Source of the DNA: Protula sp. h YS-2021
Taxonomy: Eukaryota; Annelida; Polychaeta; Sabellida; Serpulidae
Direction of reading: 5' to 3'
Length of the DNA: 64,000 bases
Assembly: GCA_949752745.1 (NCBI GenBank)
Contig: OX457034.1
Coordinates: 32,717,544-32,781,543, forward strand
Below, piece by piece: positions 1 to 8,245 of this stretch (position 1 is the first letter of the stretch; each line of letters begins with the position of its first letter). The position numbers and the translations under genes were made by a program. Below the pieces are notes generated by a model, which ran no database searches, was not told where the DNA came from, and was given only the letters and a program-made list of their open reading frames with translations.

Positions 1-96
1 AAAAATTCAAAGGTCCAGTACATAATACGGCATATCCTCGTCTCGGACATTTGTCGTTGTCATGTATCTGCGCCGTATGTCGAATTATGCTGACAC

Positions 97-117
97 AGTT
101 GACGCCCCACTCTAGCG
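97..117 (+). repeat. Left-arm copy of a motif also present in the L-only segment
   Basis: AGTTGACGCCC at 97-107 followed by TAGCG at 113-117 recurs as AGTTGACGCCC at 591-601 followed by TAGCG at 605-609. Similar CCTTAAAA stretches follow both. This looks like a diverged internal duplication between the common left arm and the L-only body, but beyond the seed the similarity is weak. Confidence 0.4.
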
Positions 118-245
118 CTATTACTCTTATATTTATGACTTCCTTAAAATCTAAGCGGTTATTGTTGCAAGATCAAAGATTTCAATTTAGTTCGTTCGTT
201 GCATAGACTGCACATCCTAGCTTTTATTTTAGTGTTAATGCATGT

Positions 246-275
246 TTAACTGGCCAGTCGTTAACTGGTCAACCG
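246..275 (+). repeat. 15-bp tandem duplication in the common left arm
   Basis: TTAACTGGCCAGTCG (246-260) is followed directly by TTAACTGGTCAACCG (261-275), 12 of 15 bases identical. The first copy contains the perfect palindrome ACTGGCCAGT. It is present in every L and S unit at the same offset. In units 22-24 the second copy carries a G-to-A change (CTGATC). Confidence 0.8.
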
Positions 276-453
276 TCAATGATGGATAATGGATTTACAG
301 ACATGTCTTGTTATATTTTCCATGTTGATCAAACCAACACAGGTTAAACAAGACCCAAACAGTCTGAGAAATCTGATAGATTCACAGCAGGTTATATACA
401 ATTCCAGTGACATTGAAAAATGGTGTGTAAAATTACTGATAGAGAATTGAATT

Positions 454-510
454 GGATAGAGCATTGGTTCGGTAAGCCGAAGGTCCCGAGTTCGACTCCA
501 GCTCGGGGCG
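454..510 (+). pseudogene. tRNA-like relic with box B, unit 1
   Basis: GGATAGAGC resembles the 3' side of a tRNA D arm. An anticodon arm can be drawn with stem TTGGT (464-468) and GCCGA (476-480), including G-T pairs, around the 7-base loop TCGGTAA. That puts GGT, a threonine anticodon, at 471-473, but the preceding base is C rather than the near-invariant T. GAGTTCGACTCC (488-499) matches the Pol III box B consensus closely. The T-arm stem CCGAG/CTCGG (486-490, 502-506) encloses 11 bases instead of 7. No convincing 5' acceptor strand is visible. It is not a functional tRNA; a SINE head or relic is likely. Confidence 0.6.
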
Positions 511-742
511 GCATGCAGGGAATTGACATTTGCTCAAATTGCCTTGGCTAAGCAAATACAGTAGATAAGATCACCTATGAAGGAATTTAAAGTTGACGCC
601 CACTTAGCGTTTCAGCCATCCCTTAAAAAACATTTTAGAAAGAAGTTAGTTTGGGCATCGTCCAATGACTTTCTTTATTTGAGTTGCCAAAGTCAATAAA
701 ATTATTTATTTTTAAACGATCAAAAGTTTCAGGGAGTGAACT

Positions 743-743
743 C

Positions 744-775
<32 letters not shown>

Positions 776-924
776 CATAGGTTTTGCCTGTAACACTTTG
801 GTCCCTTTTTATTCTATATTGATATTGAATGTTTCAAGTCAAACCGTAAACAAGAAGAAAAAAGTGTAAGCAACGCCTGTTTTGAAAGATTTACAATGCA
901 GCAATAAATGTTGCAATCACTCAC
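743..924 (-). other. Hypothetical 182-bp minus-strand intron, unit 1
   Basis: On the minus strand AAAAA is followed by the donor-like GTGAGT (924-919), and the segment ends with T29 then ACAG (AG at 744-743), an unusually strong pyrimidine tract and acceptor. AATAAA lies farther left at 710-705. Upstream is the CpG patch with minus-strand promoter-like motifs. Together these could make a small two-exon transcript. No protein is implied: joining the minus-strand frame across the junction reaches a stop after four codons. An A-run read backwards always resembles a pyrimidine tract, so chance is possible. Equivalents: 7763-7944, 10864-11046, 13967-14150, 27520-27704, 35848-36033, 52015-52197. 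Confidence 0.25.
747..775 (+). repeat. A-run of 29, unit 1
   Basis: An uninterrupted run of 29 A, flanked by CTCTGT and CATAGG. It is the main length-variable site among L units. Read on the minus strand it is T29 followed by ACAG. Confidence 0.97.
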
Positions 925-1044
925 TTTTTCCCACACCACAATCCAATTCAGATGGGAAGGTATGTAGTTTATAAACAGGCTCGAGCATCCATACAGATAG
1001 TGCTGTGCAGGTTATGGCAGTAATACAGTTGGCTGAAAGTTGGC

Positions 1045-1225
1045 TCGGGAGTGCGAGGGCGTAAGCGTTCCGGTGTTCTTCGGGACCCGGTGGATCGAGC
1101 TGGAACTCGGCTGTAGAAAGGTGAAAGGCGGCGTAAAACCCGCCCGGTATGCCGAAGCCCCGCCACTGACCAATGCACACTGTGGTTGATCATTGACGGT
1201 GGCTGAGGTGGCCGTATATACGTCA
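1045..1225 (-). promoter_or_regulatory. CpG-dense promoter-like patch, unit 1
   Basis: I count 18 CpG dinucleotides between 1046 and 1222, in a unit that is otherwise AT-rich. On the minus strand, from right to left, are a CRE-like TGACGT (1225-1220), the palindrome CGTATATACG (1213-1222), an inverted CCAAT box (CCAAT on plus at 1170-1174), and GC-box cores GGCGGGGC (1164-1157) and GGGCGGG (1145-1139). This resembles a CpG-island promoter firing leftwards. A TATA-like run lies at about 1246-1254. Motifs this short occur by chance, but their clustering inside the only CpG-rich patch is notable. The activity is inferred. Confidence 0.4.
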
Positions 1226-1491
1226 GGCTTCTGGCAGCAAGCCATAATATATATCCTGCACTGCACGCTTCACTTTTTGTTTTTTTTTACCTTTGATTAT
1301 GTTTTATTTTATCCAAGAGGTAGGTTATTGTTTCTACTTCATACAAAACTTATGCAAGATTTAATCATATTTTATTGCTGGTGCATGCACATAGAAGGCT
1401 CTAGAATATGCACAACAGTATTCCACACTCCTCTAGTATCGCTTGTTCAATGCTCTTTCAATCCAACTGGACAATCAAAAGCTGTGCGTCT

Positions 1492-1529
1492 CACACTTCT
1501 TGATCTCTCTCACACTGCTTGATCTCTTC
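1492..1529 (+). repeat. 19-bp tandem duplication in the L-only segment
   Basis: CACACTTCTTGATCTCTCT (1492-1510) is followed directly by CACACTGCTTGATCTCTTC (1511-1529), 16 of 19 bases identical. It is found in every complete L unit. Confidence 0.8.
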
Positions 1530-2436
1530 AATCATGGCATTCTACCTACGTCAGTTGCAGAGTTACTTCGGGATTGAAGGCACAGAGTACGATCGTTGTA
1601 CCTTACTAAGATCGAGGATGTATATTCAGACACCGTAATATCATACTGAATTTTACTTCAGGTTTTAAACAAATATTAAGTAGTCTTAAAACTGTTTGAT
1701 TTTACATACACCGTTTATAAGAGAATGACATTGAAGCATTAACTTTGGCCATTTTTTCTATCTTAAACCATTTCAAAGAGAATAAAATACTCAGACAAAA
1801 GTACAGATGCTTAATAATCTTTCAGATCAAGGCAGATCGATGAACTTTCTAAAATACATAAACCTATTTTATTGCTAAACATTAAAATATCTGCAATAAA
1901 GAAAATTTTAATGGTTATACAAGTAAGATTGTAATGTGTGGATAAGTTTGTACAGTGTAGCTAAAGTGAAAAGGTGGTAGTAGAATTTGCAAAGTGGGGT
2001 TACCTGCTTGACCTCTTCCGAGGATCATAATTTTAAAACTGATCTATGTGAAAATAAAAGAAGAAAGTTAATTTTCCTTGGAAAATAATAAAAAGTCAAA
2101 TATATTGTACTTGCGATTGAAGAAAAATGGGCACGGTTGGGGAGAGGAAGAGCAAAGGAAGACGGATGTATGTAAATGTCTTGAGTAATAATGTGAAATA
2201 GTGAAAGTGGTTAATTTGGTGGATAGGTTAAATTTTGAAAGTGGAATATCTTTAAAAGTATTGGTGATAGAGAGACGGGGATTTGACGAGGTGATATGGC
2301 GAATATGAATTATGTATGATCCAGTAGTGTTTTTAGGCCATTCTGAGCCCTTTAAATTGCACTTTTACAAAGGCAAAGTTTTCTACAGGCGAGTGTTAAA
2401 TGAATGGTTTTAAGAACAGCGAGATAGTTTTTTTAT

Positions 2437-2454
2437 AAATAGATTTGTCTATTT
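2437..2454 (+). other. Perfect 7-bp hairpin with 4-base loop
   Basis: AAATAGA-TTTG-TCTATTT directly follows a T-run and is present in all L and S units. It could form a small stem-loop. It is AT-rich and weak, so a function is doubtful. Confidence 0.6.
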
Positions 2455-2736
2455 CTTAGTGATTGGATGAATGATCAGATCAGTCCTGGAAAAAACTTCA
2501 CAATAACTATGTAACTGTTTGATATATTTTTTTAAAGTAAACCTTTGTAACCATATACATCCTTCATGTTACCAGTTACCAATACAAATATATGTAATGT
2601 AAGAAGCTACTAAATTTCAACTTACAATTTAGATGTTTTCAGCATTTTATTTACAGTAGACTTTGTAAACCTAAATAATTAAAATGTACTTCTATTTCCA
2701 GCCGAGTGTGAGATGTGAGAAATAATTCTGGGGTTA

Positions 2737-2748
2737 CGGTATATACCG
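2737..2748 (+). other. 12-bp perfect palindrome CGGTATATACCG
   Basis: A perfect palindrome in the common right arm of every unit (for example 4043-4054 in unit 2). Its core resembles the L-only palindrome CGTATATACG at 1213-1222. It might be a dimeric-protein site, but no protein can be named. Confidence 0.6.
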
Positions 2749-2913
2749 CCAACAACTGGAAAAATAAAAATAAATCAAGGGGTAATGTCATTGAATGTGT
2801 GATTTGTTTTAAGAACTACAAAAAGATGTATGTATTCCATAGGTAAAAATTGTAATTTATTTCTGCATACAAACAATATGTATTTGCACCAATTATCAAC
2901 TCTAAAGAAATCA
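2741..2913 (+). repeat. Internal subrepeat, copy A
   Basis: This is the left member of a diverged tandem duplication in the common right arm. Positions 2793-2877 align without gaps to 2966-3050 with 66 of 85 bases identical. Both copies begin near ATATACC and end near A(G/C)AAATCA. The offset between copies varies from 172 to 183 bp because of small indels. In S units it lies 1796 bp closer to the unit start. Confidence 0.85.
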
Positions 2914-2923
2914 GGTATTACAC

Positions 2924-3085
2924 ATATACCACCGACAAAAATGAAAATCCTGTGACTTTCTCAGTGAATTTGTGATATGGTTCAAGAGTTAGAAAGGAAT
3001 GTATGTATACCTTTAGTAAAATTTGAACTTTATTTCTGGATACAAGCAATCGGTAGCTGCAACAAGTATCAACAGAAACAAATCA
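2924..3085 (+). repeat. Internal subrepeat, copy B
   Basis: This is the right member of the duplication. Its divergence from copy A (about 22% over the aligned core) far exceeds that between whole units, so the duplication predates the array. Confidence 0.85.
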
Positions 3086-3102
3086 CCAGAAAACATTGAT
3101 GT

Positions 3103-4408
3103 AAAAATTCAAAGGTCCAGTACATAATACGGCATATCCTCGTCTCGGACATTTGTCGTTGTCATGTATCTGCGCCGTATGTCGAATTATGCTGACACAG
3201 TTGACGCCCCACTCTAGCGCTATTACTCTTATATTTATGACTTCCTTAAAATCTAAGCGGTTATTGTTGCAAGATCAAAGATTTCAATTTAGTTCGTTCG
3301 TTGCATAGACTGCACATCCTAGCTTTTATTTTAGTGTTAATGCATGTTTAACTGGCCAGTCGTTAACTGGTCAACCGTCAATGATGGATAATGGATTTAC
3401 AGACATGTCTTGTTATATTTTCCATGTTGATCAAACCAACACAGGTTAAAAAAGACCCAAACAGTCTGAGAAATCTGATAGATTCACAGCAGGTTATATA
3501 CAAATAGTGAAAATGGTTAATTTGGTGGATACGTTAAATTTTGAAAGTGGAATATCTTTAAAAGTATTGGTGATAGAGAGACGGGGATTGGACGAGGTGA
3601 TATGGCGAATATGAATTATGTATGATCCAGTAGTGTTTTTAGGCCATTCTGAGCCCTTTAAATTGCACTTTTACAAAGGCAAAGTTTTCTACAGGCGAGT
3701 GTTAAATGAATGGTTTTAAGAACAGCGAGATAGTTTTTTTATAAATAGATTTGTCTATTTCTTAGTGATTGGATGAATGATCAGATCAGTCCTGGAAAAA
3801 ACTTCACAATAACTATGTAACTGTTTGATATATTTTTTTAAAGTAAACCTTTGTAACCATATACATCCTTCATGTTACCAGTTACCAATACAAATATATG
3901 TAATGTAAGAAGCTACTAAATTTCAACTTACAATTTAGATGTTTTCAGCATTTTATTTACAGTAGACTTTGTAAACCTAAATAATTAAAATGTACTTCTA
4001 TTTCCAGCCGAGTGTGAGATGTGAGAAATAATTCTGGGGTTACGGTATATACCGCCAACAACTGGAAAAATAAAAATAAATCAAGGGGTAATGTCATTGA
4101 ATGTGTGATTTGTTTTAAGAACTACAAAAAGATGTATGTATTCCATAGGTAAAAATTGTAATTTATTTCTGCATACAAACAATATGTATTTGCACCAATT
4201 ATCAACTCTAAAGAAATCAGGTATTACACATATACCACCGACAAAAATGAAAATCCTGTGACTTTCTCAGTGAATTTGTGATATGGTTCAAGAGTTAGAA
4301 AGGAATGTATGTATACCTTTAGTAAAATTTGAACTTTATTTCTGGATACAAGCAATCGGTAGCTGCAACAAGTATCAACAGAAACAAATCACCAGAAAAC
4401 ATTGATGT
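3103..4408 (+). repeat. Unit 2, short (S), 1306 bp
   Basis: Short unit. It carries A at 3451 (others C, shared only with unit 3) and G at 3590 (GGGGATTGG, shared only with units 3 and 4). It has the usual S form GATACG just right of the deletion join. Confidence 0.97.
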
Positions 4409-5714
4409 AAAAATTCAAAGGTCCAGTACATAATACGGCATATCCTCGTCTCGGACATTTGTCGTTGTCATGTATCTGCGCCGTATGTCGAATTATGCTG
4501 ACACAGTTGACGCCCCACTCTAGCGCTATTACTCTTATATTTATGACTTCCTTAAAATCTAAGCGGTTATTGTTGCAAGATCAAAGATTTCAATTTAGTT
4601 CGTTCGTTGCATAGACTGCACATCCTAGCTTTTATTTTAGTGTTAATGCATGTTTAACTGGCCAGTCGTTAACTGGTCAACCGTCAATGATGGATAATGG
4701 ATTTACAGACATGTCTTGTTATATTTTCCATGTTGATCAAACCAACACAGGTTAAAAAAGACCCAAACAGTCTGAGAAATCTGATAGATTCACAGCAGGT
4801 TATATACAAATAGTGAAAATGGTTAATTTGGTGGATACGTTAAATTTTGAAAGTGGAATATCTTTAAAAGTATTGGTGATAGAGAGACGGGGATTGGACG
4901 AGGTGATATGGCGAATATGAATTATGTATGATCCAGTAGTGTTTTTAGGCCATTCTGAGCCCTTTAAATTGCACTTTTACAAAGGCAAAGTTTTCTACAG
5001 GCGAGTGTTAAATGAATGGTTTTAAGAACAGCGAGATAGTTTTTTTATAAATAGATTTGTCTATTTCTTAGTGATTGGATGAATGATCAGATCAGTCCTG
5101 GAAAAAACTTCACAATAACTATGTAACTGTTTGATATATTTTTTTAAAGTAAACCTTTGTAACCATATACATCCTTCATGTTACCAGTTACCAATACAAA
5201 TATATGTAATGTAAGAAGCTACTAAATTTCAACTTACAATTTAGATGTTTTCAGCATTTTATTTACAGTAGACTTTGTAAACCTAAATAATTAAAATGTA
5301 CTTCTATTTCCAGCCGAGTGTGAGATGTGAGAAATAATTCTGGGGTTACGGTATATACCGCCAACAACTGGAAAAATAAAAATAAATCAAGGGGTAATGT
5401 CATTGAATGTGTGATTTGTTTTAAGAACTACAAAAAGATGTATGTATTCCATAGGTAAAAATTGTAATTTATTTCTGCATACAAACAATATGTATTTGCA
5501 CCAATTATCAACTCTAAAGAAATCAGGTATTACACATATACCACCGACAAAAATGAAAATCCTGTGACTTTCTCAGTGAATTTGTGATATGGTTCAAGAG
5601 TTAGAAAGGAATGTATGTATACCTTTAGTAAAATTTGAACTTTATTTCTGGATACAAGCAATCGGTAGCTGCAACAAGTATCAACAGAAACAAATCACCA
5701 GAAAACATTGATGT
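4409..5714 (+). repeat. Unit 3, short, 1306 bp
   Basis: It has the same two diagnostic variants as unit 2 (A at 4757, G at 4896), so units 2 and 3 are sister copies. Confidence 0.97.
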
Positions 5715-7020
5715 AAAAATTCAAAGGTCCAGTACATAATACGGCATATCCTCGTCTCGGACATTTGTCGTTGTCATGTATCTGCGCCGTATGTCGAATT
5801 ATGCTGACACAGTTGACGCCCCACTCTAGCGCTATTACTCTTATATTTATGACTTCCTTAAAATCTAAGCGGTTATTGTTGCAAGATCAAAGATTTCAAT
5901 TTAGTTCGTTCGTTGCATAGACTGCACATCCTAGCTTTTATTTTAGTGTTAATGCATGTTTAACTGGCCAGTCGTTAACTGGTCAACCGTCAATGATGGA
6001 TAATGGATTTACAGACATGTCTTGTTATATTTTCCATGTTGATCAAACCAACACAGGTTAAACAAGACCCAAACAGTCTGAGAAATCTGATAGATTCACA
6101 GCAGGTTATATACAAATAGTGAAAATGGTTAATTTGGTGGATACGTTACATTTTGAAAGTGGAATATCTTTAAAAGTATTGGTGATAGAGAGACGGGGAT
6201 TGGACGAGGTGATATGGCGAATATGAATTATGTATGATCCAGTAGTGTTTTTAGGCCATTCTGAGCCCTTTAAATTGCACTTTTACAAAGGCAAAGTTTT
6301 CTACAGGCGAGTGTTAAATGAATGGTTTTAAGAACAGCGAGATAGTTTTTTTATAAATAGATTTGTCTATTTCTTAGTGATTGGATGAATGATCAGATCA
6401 GTCCTGGAAAAAACTTCACAATAACTATGTAACTGTTTGATATATTTTTTTAAAGTAAACCTTTGTAACCATATACATCCTTCATGTTACCAGTTACCAA
6501 TACAAATATATGTAATGTAAGAAGCTACTAAATTTCAACTTACAATTTAGATGTTTTCAGCATTTTATTTACAGTAGACTTTGTAAACCTAAATAATTAA
6601 AATGTACTTCTATTTCCAGCCGAGTGTGAGATGTGAGAAATAATTCTGGGGTTACGGTATATACCGCCAACAACTGGAAAAATAAAAATAAATCAAGGGG
6701 TAATGTCATTGAATGTGTGATTTGTTTTAAGAACTACAAAAAGATGTATGTATTCCATAGGTAAAAATTGTAATTTATTTCTGCATACAAACAATATGTA
6801 TTTGCACCAATTATCAACTCTAAAGAAATCAGGTATTACACATATACCACCGACAAAAATGAAAATCCTGTGACTTTCTCAGTGAATTTGTGATATGGTT
6901 CAAGAGTTAGAAAGGAATGTATGTATACCTTTAGTAAAATTTGAACTTTATTTCTGGATACAAGCAATCGGTAGCTGCAACAAGTATCAACAGAAACAAA
7001 TCACCAGAAAACATTGATGT
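5715..7020 (+). repeat. Unit 4, short, 1306 bp
   Basis: It shares G at 6202 with units 2 and 3, but has the common C in GTTAAACAAG. It has a private C at 6149 (GTTACATTTT). Confidence 0.97.
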
Positions 7021-7473
7021 AAAAATTCAAAGGTCCAGTACATAATACGGCATATCCTCGTCTCGGACATTTGTCGTTGTCATGTATCTGCGCCGTATGT
7101 CGAATTATGCTGACACAGTTGACGCCCCACTCTAGCGCTATTACTCTTATATTTATGACTTCCTTAAAATCTAAGCGGTTATTGTTGCAAGATCAAAGAT
7201 TTCAATTTAGTTCGTTCGTTGCATAGACTGCACATCCTAGCTTTTATTTTAGTGTTAATGCATGTTTAACTGGCCAGTCGTTAACTGGTCAACCGTCAAT
7301 GATGGATAATGGATTTACAGACATGTCTTGTTATATTTTCCATGTTGATCAAACCAACACAGGTTAAACAAGACCCAAACAGTCTGAGAAATCTGATAGA
7401 TTCACAGCAGGTTATATACAATTCCAGTGACATTGAAAAATGGTGTGTAAAATTACTGATAGAGAATTGAATT

Positions 7474-7530
7474 GGATAGAGCATTGGTTCGGTAAGCCGA
7501 AGGTCCCGAGTTCGACTCCAGCTCGGGGCG
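7474..7530 (+). pseudogene. tRNA-like relic with box B, unit 5
   Basis: Identical by eye to the unit 1 copy: D-arm-like GATAGAGC, GGT-type anticodon loop preceded by C, and box B GAGTTCGACTCC. Confidence 0.6.
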
Positions 7531-7763
7531 GCATGCAGGGAATTGACATTTGCTCAAATTGCCTTGGCTAAGCAAATACAGTAGATAAGATCACCTATGA
7601 AGGAATTTAAAGTTGACGCCCACTTAGCGTTTCAGCCATCCCTTAAAAAACATTTTAGAAAGAAGTTAGTTTGGGCATCGTCCAATGACTTTCTTTATTT
7701 GAGTTGCCAAAGTCAATAAAATTATTTATTTTTAAACGATCAAAAGTTTCAGGGAGTGAACTC

Positions 7764-7766
<3 letters not shown>

Positions 7767-7795
<29 letters not shown>
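7767..7795 (+). repeat. A-run of 29, unit 5
   Basis: Same length as in unit 1. Confidence 0.97.
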
Positions 7796-8064
7796 CATAG
7801 GTTTTGCCTGTAACACTTTGGTCCCTTTTTATTCTATATTGATATTGAATGTTTCAAGTCAAACCGTAAACAAGAAGAAAAAAGTGTAAGCAACGCCTGT
7901 TTTGAAAGATTTACAATGCAGCAATAAATGTTGCAATCACTCACTTTTTCCCACACCACAATCCAATTCAGATGGGAAGGTATGTAGTTTATAAACAGGC
8001 TCGAGCATCCATACAGATAGTGCTGTGCAGGTTATGGCAGTAATACAGTTGGCTGAAAGTTGGC

Positions 8065-8245
8065 TCGGGAGTGCGAGGGCGTAAGCGTTCCGGTGTTCTT
8101 CGGGACCCGGTGGATCGAGCTGGAACTCGGCTGTAGAAAGGCGAAAGGCGGCGTAAAACCCGCCCGGTATGCCGAAGCCCCGCCACTGACCAATGCACAC
8201 TGTGGTTGATCATTGACGGTGGCTGAGGTGGCCGTATATACGTCA
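8065..8245 (-). promoter_or_regulatory. CpG-dense promoter-like patch, unit 5
   Basis: Same inverted CCAAT and GC-box cluster as unit 1. It has one more CpG, because GGCGAAAGG replaces the GGTGAAAGG of unit 1. Confidence 0.4.

Larger units (their letters stand above)
439..775 (+). mobile_element. Possible tRNA-derived SINE: tRNA-like head, body, A-run
   Basis: A tRNA-like head with box B (about 454-510) is followed by some 230 bp of body, an AATAAA at 695-700 and an A-run at 747-775. Known tRNA-derived SINEs have this order: Pol III promoter head, unrelated body, A-rich tail. I found no target-site duplication flanking 439 and 775, and the AATAAA lies 46 bp before the A-run, farther than usual. 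The boundaries are guesses. The alternative is a tRNA pseudogene with an unrelated A-run. It recurs in each complete L unit. Confidence 0.4.
402..2197 (+). other. L-only 1796-bp segment (absent from short units)
   Basis: Aligning L and S units places the difference between TATATACAA (ending 401) and the AATAGTG at 2197-2203, with a 2-bp AA ambiguity. The segment carries the tRNA-like relic, the long A-run, the CpG-dense patch and a short tandem duplication. Its ends show no inverted terminal repeats, and the only duplicated bases are AA, so a simple transposon insertion is not supported. Equivalents: 7422-9217, 10523-12319, 13626-15423, 27179-28977, 35507-37307, 51674-53469, 63918-64000 (cut). 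From about 1530 to 2197 I see only AT-rich sequence with no recognisable element. Confidence 0.9.
1..3102 (+). repeat. Unit 1, long (L), 3102 bp
   Basis: This is the reference long unit. Positions 1-401 and 2198-3102 are shared with short units, and 402-2197 is L-only. It has private variants not seen in the other L copies: T at 1122 (others C, in a CpG), T at 1812 (others C) and C at 1920 (others A). T at 2000 is shared only with unit 6. The A-run is 29 and the T-run at 1280-1288 is 9. It is the most divergent L copy by eye. Confidence 0.97.

Noticed and set aside
21..89. Gapped inverted repeat CATAATACGGC / GCCGTAT...ATTATG in the left arm
   Set aside because: The arms are interrupted and 40 bp apart. 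It is plausible as chance pairing, with no evidence of a structured RNA.
190..215. CENP-B-box-like TTCG sequence (GTTCGTTCGTTGCATAG), and TTCGG near 468
   Set aside because: Neither has the required downstream A and CGGG of the CENP-B box. Centromere function cannot be claimed from motifs here.
276..464. Minus-strand 62-codon frame with ATG, recurring in every L unit
   Set aside because: It spans the common/L-only boundary and the tRNA-like relic and has no recognisable domain. It recurs only because the whole unit recurs.
684..869. Plus-strand frame of about 61 codons across the A-run
   Set aside because: It begins with TTG, reads the A-run as a lysine stretch, and is lost in units where the run length changes frame.
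917..1266. Three overlapping minus-strand frames (74 to 87 codons) in the CpG patch
   Set aside because: Two start at GTG rather than ATG, and all overlap in different frames. Their openness is explained by GC-rich sequence with few stop codons. No family is recognised.
1193..1522. Plus-strand 109-codon frame, hydrophobic in the middle
   Set aside because: It starts at TTG. The T-run inside it is 9 in most units but 10 in unit 21 and 8 in unit 32, which break the frame, so there is no sign of coding constraint.
402..2197. L-only segment as a transposon inserted into the S unit
   Set aside because: There are no terminal inverted repeats, no transposase and no target duplication beyond AA. 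Two class-specific substitutions lie beside the join. A deletion from L fits better, though insertion is not excluded.
2660..2720. A third copy of the internal 173-bp subrepeat
   Set aside because: A short resemblance (ACCTAAATAATTAAAATG...CTATTTCCAG) to the subrepeat core exists, but it is too short and gapped to support without an alignment.
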